A stretch of 64,000 bases of DNA from Thelonectria olida (taxonomy: Eukaryota > Ascomycota > Sordariomycetes > Hypocreales > Nectriaceae), in assembly GCA_020736575.1 (NCBI GenBank), contig JAGPYM010000007.1, forward strand, positions 1,240,001 through 1,304,000, read 5' to 3'. Every line of letters begins with the position of its first letter. The stretch's first letter is position 1. A model generated the notes under the pieces. That model saw only the letters and a program-made list of their open reading frames with translations, was not told the origin of the DNA and searched no databases. This document shows, piece by piece, positions 35,301-47,164 of the stretch. A program made the translations under genes and the position numbers.

Positions 35301-38056
35301 CCTATAGGCGCTCTCCCCAAGCAAGGAATCAGAGACAGCAGCTTCTTGAACCGATAGCCAAACCAGGAGGGATATAACAAACTCCAGGTCAGTCTTAGCA
35401 AGTCCGAAACCTAGGTCTCTCGAAATCTTCTCCCACATGGGCATGTAGGAAGGCTGATCGAAAGGGTGCTCCAACACCAACCAAGGGAACACGTATTTGT
35501 CTGAAAAAAACCTCGCAACGATTTCTTTAAGCTGCGCGGTCGGGAATTCTACCTCTCTCATCTCCCAGGTCAAGCCGGAAGGGCACAGCACTCTCGTATC
35601 GAGAAGTTCTTCTCGACAACTGCGTGACCTGACAACTTGAGGCCCTTCCGTATCCCAAGTACTAAGTAGGAGACTCATGAAGTGTTCAGGTCGGTGCTCC
35701 GCCACGTACTTGCATACGTCCGAGAGGCTCTCTCCGTCACCACTTACAAGCCGGAAGTTTCGACGAACGTGAAGAACGTCATGCAGCCAATCGAACCACG
35801 TCAAAGTCTCCCCGACTGGCTTAATTGGGATGTCCTGGATGTATATGTCATGCAGAATTATGACGTCAGTTCCAGGAGCTCCGTCTTTCGACCCTGAACC
35901 CGGGGCCTTGGATCCAAGAAGTTTGACGGCGCCGAGGGGGTCATTGCTGGGAAGATAGACATCCTGTACGTTTGAGTTGCAATACTTTCCGCTCTGTGTC
36001 ACCAGTGGCATCAGGTAAGGCTTTCGATGGTCGAGGAAGTGGTGGGCATTGTAGAGGAATCGTGCATGGGAGAAGGAAGTGGAGGGATCGAATCGCTCTG
36101 AAAATGACAGAGAGTGGCGAAACGAAATTGATGAACAGACCAAATCTAAAGCTGCTTCCTCGACGCCAAGAAGCTCGAATAACTTCTTTCGTTCCGGATT
36201 CTTGTAGGCTTGTGAGTCAATCACTGGCAAGCCCAATCCCTTAGGAATCTTCAAACCGCGGACCGTGGGGCAATAGACCGGACCGGATTTCGTTGATGTC
36301 CAGGTCCCATTGCTCAGGGGCAAGAGCTTGAGCCGTTTTAATTTTCCAATATAATGATCCCATTGCATCTCAAAGGGGAGTTGAAGAAGTGTTGCTGCGC
36401 GTGAGTGCCAGGAGCTGTCTGAAATTGTCCTCATTCTCGAACTCTCATCATCGAGGTCGGCGCGAACACGCTCGATTATTTCTTTCATGGAAGTGAATGG
36501 GGGTCTAAGATCATTCAAATTGTCCAAGTCAGCTGCTTTGTATCCTGGAGAAAGGTACAGCTCCGGGAAGATGTCAGCGAATAAAGGGTTTCCATCTTGG
36601 TCCAGTTGTTTCGGAGTGTGTCTCCTCAATTCCTTGATCGGCCTGAGTGGACCAAGACTTGCAGGCCGTAGAACCGGGGAATTTTTCAGCTGGGACCTGA
36701 TCCTATCGATCACTCGAGACCAGAAGGCGTCCCATGGGTATGAGTCATTGTGCGAAGGAAGGTATCTCATCCAGACGTATTGGAGCGTTTTGTGGTTGCA
36801 GAGCTGCAAGATGCCCTTGACAAACGCGTCGGCAATCCCATCGGCAAGACACTTGTTTCTTATTGATGTCGTTTCGATATCCTGGCGATTGGCCGAGGTT
36901 ACGAAATCAGCTTGGACAACAAACTATTAACACATTGGATTAGCAATAGTTGGATCAGCATATGAAAAAAGCCCACCTTAAAACCCATCCGGCGGACCGG
37001 CATGAATGCAAAGACCCATTGAGGGTTGAGAATAGGAATCGAGTCTTCAGACAGCGGAAAGGCAAGGACAATCTCCGATCTTGCATACGCGGCAGAATCA
37101 AGTTCAGCGTCGGTATAGTCCCGATTTTCGTTCTTTGGCAAGTTTATAGCCACATGCTTGGTGATGTGGAAATGTCGTCTGTCTATCTTCTTGTTGCCAT
37201 ATTTTTGCACCATCTTCTCCGTCGTGACACGGTCAAGCAGGAAGAATGAAGTGGTCGAATACGTCGTCGATGACGATAGATTCCCGGTCCCGTCATAGAT
37301 CTTGATGTCGATTTTTTTGAGGTTTCTTGTGAAGAGCAAAATCTCCTCATTGAGGGCTTCGAACTGTTCCTGGATACTCGATCGTAGGGCATGATCATTG
37401 CCGTCTTCGTGAAGAAATAGTGTTATGCGAGTAATAGCTCCAGATGGCGCGTCGTTTCGATCTTCCCAGTGGGGAGAGATCATTCCCATTCCAGAGTCTC
37501 CTTTGCGGTGCGTGAAAGAGAAGGAGAAGTTTCCAGATTGAATGAGTACCTTGTACGCCACCTTGAACACTGACTTGAAGCCGATTCCTTTCTCGCCGAT
37601 ATATCTCTGACTCCCCACCTTAGAACTCTTGCCAATATTGCAAATTGCGACGAGGTTCTTTTCGGTGAAGCCTTTCTCGTTACATTCGACGATAATTCGA
37701 TCCGGTCGCATTTGGAAAGAAACATAGGGAGCTTCGCCCGCGGTCCAAACATATTCATACTCATTGTCGTCGGCGTTTTGCAATAACTCAAAGACAAAGC
37801 GAGCATTGCTGCTATACAAATTTCGGGCAAGTCTAGGAAAAATTAGTTTCAAGCGTTCAAATTGCAAGCATTGGTAAGTGGCCTACGTAATGGCAGAACT
37901 GCCAATCAGAACATCCTTGGTTCGTTGCGAACGTCGAAACTCTTCGTAAAGGCCTTGGTCCAGGCCTTGGAGCTTCTGCCAGCGATCCTCATTGACGTCC
38001 CCATGGTCTTGTAGGACGCGTTCGACGAGTTGTCGAGCAGCTAGGCGTGTTGCCAT
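32342..38056 (-). CDS. NO VEIN-like GHKL ATPase with EVK nuclease-like domain
   Basis: Eight exons read on the minus strand: 38056-37887, 37832-36977, 36923-35233, 35137-34781, 34693-34109, 34058-32963, 32910-32593 and 32536-32342. All introns are GT-AG with matching phase; the product has 1755 residues. Residues ~50-260 are a GHKL/HSP90-type ATPase: ELLQNADDN is the Mg-binding N-box, ECNEKGF the G1 box, and GEKGIGFKSVFK the glycine-rich lid. This is the arrangement of sacsin and plant NO VEIN. The centre is long and alpha-rich. Residues ~1280-1480 are an acidic and Pro/Ser-rich linker. The C terminus (IGAAGELFVFELL, then FFIEVKSTTGPFETPFYMS ~1671) matches DUF3883/NOV_C, whose E-x-K core resembles PD-(D/E)xK nucleases. 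Cellular role in fungi is unknown. It is convergent with the hydroxylase gene. Confidence 0.88.
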
Positions 38057-39249
38057 GGCGAAAATGAAAAATAGTATGCGTTGATGAGGATTGAAAGTGA
38101 TCAATACAGAAAGAAGCTGAAGAGGTGATGGGATAGGAGTAAAAAAGGCGCATTCTACTTACCATCCCATGTTCCTGAATGGCATAACCGTGCCGCAGAC
38201 CCGGCTGTGTCGGTCGTAACGACGACTCAACCAACAAACGTTTCATATGCAGGCGAGTTCACTCATCACCAACATGCATAACACTGGCCTGATATTTCAG
38301 CACGCGTCGGTCCTCCCAAAGAAGCATCGCGTACAACTGGGCGCTTAACTACCTGCCAGGGCACGCAAAGGGCCTGCCATAATAGGTACAGAATGGAATT
38401 ACTTGCGGAGAATTTAAGACCAAGTGGCTCGGTTTTTACTGTCACCTGCCTGATCAGCCCGGACCCCTGGAATGAATCTCGGTCAAAGGGCTTTGGCCCA
38501 TGTTCGATTGCTCCTCTTGTGGAGCTTTTTGGAGGGAGTCTCGAAATAGATCATCGGAGAATGAACCTGCGCTTGGCCCCGAGCTGTCCATCCCACTCCA
38601 TTTCTCCCTGTAGGGGTTCTTCTTGGACAAGATGGTCTTCTCTAGCGTCTCGGGTTCAATCTTGATGAGCGCACCGGTTTCGCTCTGGCCGCCATCCGTC
38701 ACCGCGTAAATGGCGTCTCGATAGATGACACACCCGTGCGCGTTGGTAGTAGTGACCTTGCGCAACGTATTTTCAGTGTGTCGAGCATGTACTGACAAAG
38801 AGTGAGTTCAGTTGTCGCCGCCTAGCGGCCTCTATTCTACAAAGAAGAGCTTTTGGGTCTTGGGGTTGAAAGATCTAGAGAGGACAGCACTTATGGGCTC
38901 AAATTCCGACAGGATGTGTTAATTGTCACCATGGAGCAAATTAATATGACAGCCAGCGACACACTCTTACGCGGTTGAGAAGGGTATGAAATGTGTATAT
39001 ATTGGTGAACATCTACTACGAGAGCTAGCAGGTGGAGTAAGTGATGATATTCCAAGGTGCCATAAATTGTAAATACATGTTTAATTCTAGCAACGTCTTT
39101 TAAACAAGTCAATCGGTAGATGAGAGCCCAATCTTCATGCAGGCGGCTGACAGAAGCGGGGTTTTGTGAGTGTCAGCCAACCTCGTATCCTTGGGGGCAC
39201 GTATGCTTCACTTTTCATCAATCGTTCTCAATACTCAGCAGCCACCAAA
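38057..39249. other. Intergenic with one gene fragment
   Basis: Contains the SMP-30-like fragment described separately. An AT-rich stretch (38920-39110) holds nothing recognisable. The last ~70 bases are the CT/CA-rich leader of the 39250 gene. Confidence 0.4.
38454..38798 (-). pseudogene. SMP-30/gluconolactonase-like fragment
   Basis: A short open frame contains TTNAHGCVIYRDAIYAVTDGG followed by ETGALIKIEPETLEKTIL. This resembles one beta-propeller blade of SMP-30/gluconolaconase-like lactonases (the 'NAHG...YAVTDGG...GALVKIDP' pattern). The rest of a ~300-residue propeller is absent on either side, and the downstream sequence turns into unrelated low-quality protein. It is best read as a fragment left by deletion. 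Family assignment rests on a pattern of ~45 residues only. Confidence 0.35.
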
Positions 39250-39630
39250 ATGTCCACTTCAACTCCCAAATCCGTCTTCATGCTTGTTTTCAACGTGCCG
39301 GAATCCCACGTCGTCGCTTGCAAAGCCTCCATTCTCGCAGCCGGAGTCGGTCGCTGCTGGACGACCTTAGGCGCTGGTCAGTTCCGACCTGGAGACACGG
39401 CAAATCCGCACATTGGATCCGTGGGCGAGCTTGAACATGTACCTGAAGTTCGAGTCGAGGCTCCGTGTGTTGGAGAAGACACGGTCAAGAAGGTGGTCGA
39501 GGCACTGAAGGGGTATGTTTCGCTGAGAATTATCCAACCGCGGCCCGTCTCCCAGCTCGACTGACAGCATCTCAGAGCGCATCCATACGAAGAGCCTTCA
39601 TACAAGGTCATCCGGGTGGAGAGCTTCTGA
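39250..39630 (+). CDS. Small NIF3/YqfO-type (CutA-like) protein
   Basis: Exon 1 is 39250-39512 and exon 2 39576-39630; the intron is GTATGT..CTCAG (63 nt) and the product has 105 residues. The ATG lies in CACCAAAATGTC, a strong fungal context. The sequence (VFNVPESHVVACKASILAAG, then WTTLGAGQFRPGD and NPHIGSVGELEHVPEVRVE, ending AHPYEEPSYKVIRVESF) is the stand-alone CutA-like module that is inserted in bacterial NIF3/YqfO proteins and occurs alone in fungi. The conserved HPYEEP motif is intact. The fold forms ferredoxin-like trimers, and a metal- or signal-related role is supposed for the family. There is no targeting signal, so it is probably cytosolic. Confidence 0.88.
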
Positions 39631-39753
39631 ATTAAATTCATGCTACGACGATTGACCACGGAATCAGAGAATCAGTGGCAGAAAGGCCAAGGTGCTCTCA
39701 TCTTGAGTGCTATTCTAGATTGAACTATGGATCTGGTTGTAGCCTCGGATAGA

Positions 39754-40935
39754 TCACTCCTCTGAAGATGTGAGAAGATAATTGACGAGATCCCATATTC
39801 TAGCACAATTCCTAAGACCCCACGGCAATGAAAGTAGTTCTGGTTCTCGGAGGCCAATAATGTGCTCTCTGCGTGCCAGTCTCCGAGTTAGATGCTCCCA
39901 GCCCAAGCTGACTGGTAGTGTCTCCAGACAGCTGAGGTCCCAAAGAAAGGGGACCGCACGACCGCTTAGCATTGTGTCCGCCAGAATCGTTGGTCAACCG
40001 CCATGCTAGATTCCAGTGTCTTAGAACATTATCTCAAACGCAAGACAGAAGATGTAGAAAGTAATGCGATAATACATTGTAGTATCTCCAGAGGTAAACA
40101 CTCCAGAGAAGCGGTTGGTACCTTCTGTTGTAGATGTGAGACGATAGGCTTAATTTTAACGGCAGGCTTGGAACTCTCTTCAGACTTCTGGGACTCTAAT
40201 AGAAGCTCAGCAAGTAAACCGGAGGTCCAGGTGGTAAGATATGGGATATCAATCGGGTCGTTGCAGTACCACGAAGAAGACAAAAATTAATCTCGTGGCC
40301 ATGATGATGCATATGTATCAAGAAGGGGGCAAACCTCATTAGCCGTCTTCACCTTCCAGCCCTCATAACCCAGTCGAAAGTCGAAGCCATCCCATTCAGC
40401 GGGCCCACGAACAAAGAGGTCGTCGATCGTGGACTCATTGCCAGGACTGTGCCTGTGACGAGTGTCAGCGTTGAAAGATATAACCATAATTATAAACGAT
40501 ATTTGGAATCCAACCAAATTCGAAATGGCTCCGTCGCAAATTCCTGGAACGATTCAGAGCTGCTGATTAGCCGAACGTTGCATAACCACTGCCGGCGCCA
40601 TCAGCAATGGCCCCCCAAAATAGTCGTGAGAGATCATATGAAGACTCCACAATGTAAGAAAATAGGCCGTGAGGAGCCCGGGACATCCGTTCAGGTTGGT
40701 TGGTCATTGGTCTCAGAAGACAGGTTTGTCTTGGAGGGGTAAGGGCAGGGGTCGGCCGCGCTACGAGATGATAATTTGTCCTGCATGTTGGAAAAGGAAA
40801 CGAATTGCTCACTTGTTTCGTTTGGTCTTCAAGAGTGTCCTCAAAGTCCCAACAATTGTCGTCGCCGAGAATGTTGTCATGAGGAATGTCGAATGGACAC
40901 CCGCAGATAATGCAGTACACAGAGGGAAATCCCAT
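39754..40935 (-). pseudogene. F-box protein gene, apparently frameshifted
   Basis: The minus-strand start at 40935 (MGFPSVYCIICGCPF) is the cysteine-rich opening of a common fungal F-box family. Later pieces are DDLFVRGPAEWDGFDFRLGYEGWKV (near 40400), an F-box LECLPLEILQCIIALLSTSSV (near 40080), and a family-like C-terminal block CLETLPVSLGWEHLTRRLARR ending at the stop at 39754. At least two introns are needed; a GTGAGC donor follows TLEDQTKQ. Between QRFW and GRAVPFLWDL (near 39965-39975) the frame changes by one base with no splice signal, and the F-box frame meets a TAA. Some intron borders are unclear. F-box proteins recruit substrates to SCF ubiquitin ligases; this copy is probably dead or misassembled. 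Confidence 0.6.
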
Positions 40936-41827
40936 GACGGGAAGTGTTTATGCTGGAGTAAATCTGCAACGTGGGAGCAAATGTTGAATGAAATGAAGGC
41001 GATAGGTAAATAAGTTGGAATCTAAAAGCGATATAGGGCATAGAGATATGCAGATCGAGGTTCATAACAACGGTCAGCAGATTCAAGATGTCCACCTCAA
41101 TATACCAATCATCCAACTACGTCCTTAACTGGTTAATTACCTACTATAGGTACGGTTACTACCGAAGTCCCTAGTGTCGGAATATCCAAGTGGCGGCAGT
41201 GGTGCGGCAGATGAAACTCCCTCTCATCTCCTCCAAGGTCACTCTGACTCAGCCCTGTTATGCAATAACCACTGATCTCCCGTCTCTATCGGGGATTTCT
41301 TGACTTTAGCTTCCCCCCAGTGGTAGCATCAAATCATCAGCGCATTTGCCATTTGGGGATTGGTATACAGTAAGCCTCTTATTTGCCTGAGAGCCCATGC
41401 AAGCCCCCATATTAAGCCATTGTGCTCACTACCTATCCATGAATGTGAGCAACTTCCCAATATGGCCAAAATGGTCGATAGCAGTGCGGGTTCCCTACAT
41501 TGCAGCTGACGATCTGCGCATCTTCTGGCGCTTAGACATGTGCGATTGGCACATCTGGGTCAGTTCCTCTCATGATCCTTTCATGCTTGCAGGAGCAGCG
41601 GACATGACACGGGGGACGTGATTCCACACCACTCACTCCACTGAGGAGTGAGGACTTCAAATCTCCAACTCATGGATCTTACGGCATAGTCACTCAAGTA
41701 TATGAGAGACCATGCTTCGCCTCAACTCTCATTTTCATCCCAACTCGATCCATTCTTTCATTCTCTTTCTGAAGCCGTCCACCTCTCGGTGCATTCGTTT
41801 CCCGAGGTGTACCTGTGCCTATTGAAC
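40936..41827. other. Intergenic, no gene seen
   Basis: Nothing convincing on either strand. The last 200 bases are the leader of the 41828 gene, with a CACTCACTCCACTGAGGAGTGAG hairpin-like stretch around 41629-41651. Confidence 0.45.
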
Positions 41828-44800
41828 ATGTTGCCCTCGTTGGGAATAGTGACAGCGGCGCTTCTCCTCTCCGGAGTGCAAGCTGCCGTCCCTCGTCTAG
41901 TCCCACGAGGCCCTTCGAACGAAACTACAACTACAACGTCCATTGCTGAATCGACCTTTTCTACACCTATTTTTAGTCTACCCGCCGATACTACGGACAG
42001 CACTACAGAGCTTCCTGCCACTACATCTACCACTGATTTCCCCGAGAGCACTGTTGATTCCACTCCTACATTCGGCAGCAATGGAGGCATTACCATCTCT
42101 GGAGTCGTCACTATGCCTAGTGCCAGTCTCCCGACAAGCTTCCAGACGACTGGAACCGGCGCCTTTGGTGACATAGGTGCGGCCGCTACCAATGCCGGCA
42201 ATTCCTTCTTAGACGTGGCTTCTGCTGCCTCATCCATCGCCGCCAATCCTTCTCCGTCTGCAGAGGAGCTCCAGGCATTTCAGAACCAGGCTCAAGATGA
42301 ATTTGAGCAACTTTCCAACATCGAAGCCCAATTGAAACAGATCGACCAGAACAGCCTTAGTGAAGATGATTCTCACAAGACGGAGGCCGCCATCGCTGGT
42401 CTAGCTGCTTTACTGGCCTTCTACTCGACCCAGCTCGCAGCTATTGCACCTGTCATTGCAACTCCGGCTCTGGCTGCTGGCGTCTTTGCTGAGGTCGCTC
42501 CGGCTTTGGCTGCCGCAGCTGCTGGCGAACTGCTGTCAAAAGCTCTGGATGAGCTTAAAGAGTTGGATCAGGACGGCGACGACGGCGACGATAATGACGA
42601 CGACGACGATGACGATTCAACATCCACCGAGAACTCAACATCCGCTACATCCACTGAAACCTCCACTACTACTTCGGCTACCTCTAGCTGCAGCGCCCTC
42701 CCGTACACGCTCGAGCTCCCAGAAGACCCCGATGATGACGATAGCGGAGATGACTTGAAGCGGTCCATTGCTGGGCGAGTACAGCTCGATGGTCGAGGTC
42801 TTCTGGAGAAGAGAGGCAAGCGACCAGCTTACTTTGCCGGCTGCACACCCGCCAAGAAACTTACCTTTCCCAACAACCCAAACGCAGAAGCCCTTGTAGA
42901 GGCCGAGGCCAAGCCCAAGGCGGGGACAAACAAAAACTACAACGAGTTTGTTGTCAAGTGGTATGACAGAAAGATTTCATGCGAAGATTTGTCTCCAGGA
43001 TGGGAAAAGATTGAAACCGCGAAGGCCCAAGAGAGGGGACTAGACAAGTTCACCGTCGATCACATCTGGGAGCTCAAGTTCTTCACTGACTACTTCGAGA
43101 GCTTCCTCCCTGTGAAGGGACCCGACCCTACAAAGCCTGCACCTCCAGAGGACCAACCTGCAAAGCACGGCCCTGCTCAAATCACTTGTGAGGAGTTCGA
43201 CGAGATCTTCCGTAAGCCGGAGTGTATATTGACCAAAGTTGTCGGGTCGGTACCAAGTCCCGATAACCCGGAGTTTGTGGCCTTGCGGTCCAACCTCAAC
43301 AAAGCGAAAGGAGCCATGTTCAAGCCGGGTGGCTTGAACGATAACTTCTTCACAAGGGAGTGGAAAGGAAATTTAGCCACTGAGATTCAGGTTCTGCAGG
43401 ACCTTGGAATTACGGTGGCCGTCTTTAACCAGCCTCAGGTTGTTGCCTTGTTTGAGAAGACCAATCAGCGCATGTACAACACGCTCCAGGGCATTGATAA
43501 CCGGGTGCGAGACAACTCCATTACCGTCCAGAACACGAATTTCAACTTTGCCAACACGTACGAGAGTTTCATGGCTTCTCGCCTGGCGCAATCTGCCGAC
43601 CAGGCGTGGAAATTCGTGCAGGAGTGGATGGCCACCGTCGAAGCCAAATTAGCGACCATGGACCCCGAGTCGGAAGAGACACAGCGTCTCCAGAAGAACT
43701 TCGATGGCTTCAAGAACAGCCCCTACGCCTCACAGGGCCACTACTCCTTTGCAGTAAACACCGATCTCGCAAATGGCGGTGGAGCGCCGGTCCAGTTTAA
43801 GAGGGACCTCTGGGCGAGAGATGGATCATGCGCTCTCGAACAGCCTGAAACAACGACGGCTGATGAAAGCACTACTGAAGTTACGTTGACGACGACTACC
43901 CCTGGCTTCTCGACAACCACGGCTGAGCCAACCACTGAAGAAGCAACGACTACGCCCACCACCTTGTCTACCACGACAGTGTCGAGCCAGAGCACTACAG
44001 AGCAAACTACCACGTCCGTCCCAACGACCAGTGAAGCAGTACCAACAACCAGTCAAGCACCGATACCGAACCCTGATGGCACCAATGTCGTAAGTATTCT
44101 ACCGATGGAAACTATCTACTGGCAACGCAGTAGCTAATAGTCCATGCAGCATGTCAACGCCGGATGTATCCTCATCAACGGATCCCCAAGATGTGCCTCG
44201 GATGCTGGTAACATCGCCAGCGTTTACGAGAGCTCTTACAGTATGCTACACACAACGTGCCTTGGCGTCTCCATTGTAGCTTGTTCTTGCACTGACACGC
44301 CTAATCCGCAGATGTAGCGTCCGACCCCAATCAGTCCGAAGGTACCACGTTGATTCTCTCTGGCTTTGACTCTGGCAACGACAATCACCTCCACTCGACA
44401 CCGACTTGCCAACTCCAGGCTCGCTGGCCCGCCAACTATGGTGATGTCTATTTTGGAGCGGACGGCTGTCTCTACGACTCTGGAAGCAACAAGATCTTTG
44501 ATCAATGTACGTGTCATGTACGGAGAACTTGAGAAGCGCACGGCTAACCGCAATTTGTCGAACAGGCTGCAGCACCCCCGACTCTAACAACTCGGGCCTT
44601 ACAACTAACCCGTTCGTCGCCCCGGCACCTCCAGACACCTCGCAGTCATTCGGTGACCACGACGGCTCCTCCATCTGCCGCTCCTTCGGTAAGGACACTT
44701 GTCTAGCCGCCGCGTCCCGCTACGTCGACGACATCGTCTACCATCAGTACACCTCTGCCGTCTGGCCCGACTCGACGGGCGCCGACATTGCCAACGAAAT

Positions 44801-45119
44801 CTTCCCTGTCGTGGGGCCCTTCATCGAAGACCTCTTTGGCATCAACTACGGGTGCACCGTCATCTGGACGTGCGACGACGACGACGCCTTTTCGCAGGGC
44901 ATGACGGGCAAGCAGATCAAGGACCAGATGCTCAACATTTACAACCTCAACGGCGCCAAGGGCTGTGGAAGCACTTATCTAAACAACAGGTGCCATGTTA
45001 CTGTCAACGGATGCAATAATTGTCGGGACGAAGGCCGGGACGGTACGATTTGGAATCCATATGATGTCTATTCCGGCACGTATGGTGATGCCAATGATGG
45101 GTTTCCTCCCCGACGCTGA
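41828..45119 (+). CDS. Large secreted protein of unknown function, 1033 aa
   Basis: Four exons: 41828-44089, 44150-44240, 44312-44506 and 44566-45119. All introns are GT-AG and phases agree. The ATG at 41828 opens a signal peptide (MLPSLGIVTAALLLSGVQA); the in-frame ATG at 41702 would bury it and is rejected. In order come a Ser/Thr-rich stretch, an Ala-rich helical region (~190-240) and an Asp-rich tract. Two dibasic sites fit Kex2-type processing (KR at 311-312; KR at 328-329, then a second KR). A conserved-looking domain contains FVVKWYDRKISC and TVDHIWELKFFTDYF (~385-430). A Thr-rich mucin-like spacer (~670-750) precedes a cysteine-rich C-terminal domain (HVNAGCILINGS, QCCSTPD, CHVTVNGCNNC). 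I do not recognise a named family. It is probably cell-wall or extracellular. Confidence 0.82.
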
Positions 45120-45468
45120 GGACTGACGTGAATAATTGGATTCTGGAGACGACTTCTAGGTTGTCAAATCGATGTTGTATCACCAGCTCGAGACAGGGGG
45201 ACATACATCAGTCAATAAGTTTAGAGTAATGGCTTGTAGTCGGTCATTCCGTTCATTGAAATGTATTATGTTTTTTTTCTCGATTAGATTAAACGATTAA
45301 TCTTCCTGGGTCAATTTGCTGGAACTCATACAAGTCGTTAAGAAACGGAAGTGTTACTAACTACTGTATTTTACGTGTTTCTTTCGACAGTTTACTCTGA
45401 CGCATGCACCCTTCACTAGGCAAGATGTCAAAGGTCACACACAGATCTTCATCTTGGAGTGTGTGAAG
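45120..45468. other. Short convergent spacer
   Basis: Contains a T9 run near 45270 and AT-rich sequence compatible with 3' ends of two convergent genes. No gene is seen. Confidence 0.5.
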
Positions 45469-46529
45469 CTACCAGGCAAATTTCCTACTGTTGACCACTT
45501 TTCCTACATCCTTTGCCACAAGCCTTTCGATGGCGATACCAGGATGATAATCATTAAACCACAACTAATGGCTTGTCAGCTCATTTTCCCTGATCGCAGA
45601 AGAGATAATTACTTACACATGAGACGCCATCATCATTATAGCAAGTTGCATTTGGCGCTCCGTATGCTTTCGGATTCCTGATGGCCTTATTGAACGCGAG
45701 GGATGTGTCGATGATCTTGGTTATTACGTTGTTGTTCGCTGCCTTGAAATCCTTTAGCCTTGAGGATAAGAGCTTATTAAAGTGTTTGATAGATGAAACG
45801 AGCAGAGCATTCGAGGCGGAACCTTGCTGCAACATCAACGGAGTCAAGTTTGTCGCTGATGTACGAGTCAGCCTGAACACTCAAACTGCAATCTCAAAGA
45901 TGGCCGGGGCTTACGAGGAACGCTCAGCAAAACGAACTTCCGCAAACCAGTATCGCACAGAGCCTGGAGCAGCTCAAAGTATCGAGACACTGCGCTGTCC
46001 AAGATGCCGGTCGCATTTGCTTGGTAGTAGGAGTTTCCCACGTCATTGACGCCCATCCAAACGCCCACCAGTGCATTCGACGCGGTCCAGGGTGCGTAGT
46101 CTGGCCGCTTGCCTACACTGTCCAAGAAGATGTCGACCTGGTCGATCATAGAGAGAACCGTGTTCGTGTAGGGGGCCACAATATCGGCATCGACTGTGGC
46201 GCCGCCATATGCAAAGTTGTATGCAAGAGTGAGGGATGCGTTGTGCTCGGCAGCCAGACTGCCAATCCAGTTGATACCTCCAGATGCAGTCCATCCAGGA
46301 AATGCCGGATTGCCTATGGGATTTGTGGCTGATGGATGTTCGCCGTTAACATCGAAGCCGGTCTGTGAGTACGAGTCACCGCTGTTGGGCGTTAGTTGGG
46401 TGTAGTTACATAGTATTTAGGAGTAGCAACCAACAAGGTAATCAAGTATTTGGGAGCTGTTGCAGCTAGGATTGTTTGTGTTTGCAACAACATCATCAAG
46501 ACGTGTGCTGGAAGAAACTTGGACGCCAT
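45469..46529 (-). pseudogene. Secreted GDSL esterase/lipase, reading frame doubtful
   Basis: The start at 46529 gives a signal-like MASKFLPAHVLMMLLQTQTILA. Exon pieces are 46529-46435, 46381-45915, 45872-45617 and 45564-45469. The catalytic landmarks of the SGNH/GDSL family are present: [11 protein letters not shown] (nucleophile Ser block), [10 protein letters not shown] (block III Asn), and FNDYHPG near the C terminus (Asp-x-x-His). The join between exons 2 and 3 is faulty. The only plausible GT-AG pair would make a 42-nt intron, shorter than any other here, and leaves the frame one base short, giving an immediate TGA. The upstream and downstream parts both look like good family sequence. 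It is either a recent pseudogene with a small deletion in and around the intron, or an assembly error. Confidence 0.7.
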
Positions 46530-47164
46530 GACGGTTTTGGAAACAACGCTTAATTCTTGACTGAACTACATGAGATGATTATTTACATGCTGGACTTTAT
46601 ATGTTTCGCCATGATGCCAGACAGAAGATCGTTCCATGCCACCAGCTTTTCTACTTCTGGAGTTCGGAGATCATCTGCCGACAATGCCACAATAGTGCGA
46701 ATCACGATATTAACGCCCTTCTCCCGAGAAGTATCTCATGGTTCCTAGGTAAACTTCATCGCAGCATACGCTTGGCATCTCTTTAACGGATTTGGGGTAT
46801 GGGGATTTCGCACCGAATTGCCGGGACCCAGAGTTCACGGATGTCATGCGCTGCGGGAGAGGAGCTTCCGTCGCCTGTTTCGGCATCCTCATTAGCCTCT
46901 CATTTAGCCAGCCATGGATTCTGCAATACACCCTGTATTTGTACTCGGTGCCATGGCATCATGGCCAGCTTTCTACAGGCGTCAGAGGAAATTGGCGCGG
47001 AATTGCCGGAGCCTGGTCCTCCGCGACCGCTTCTGGAAAGGAAATGTATGTAGGCTGCGAGCCGTCTAACAAGCATGGCTGGTAGGTTCCTACCAGTATA
47101 TAACCACAAGGGAATACTATCGTCAAGCTCTAATGCAAAGGAGACCATTTTTCCATAACTTCAC
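46530..47164. other. Divergent promoter region
   Basis: Lies between the GDSL gene and the mannanase gene. TATATAA occurs at 47097-47103, about 60 bases before the mannanase start. Open frames on both strands lack protein character. Confidence 0.4.

Noticed and set aside
41702..41827. Upstream in-frame ATG of the large secreted protein
   Set aside because: Using it would place 42 residues before an excellent signal peptide that starts at the ATG at 41828.
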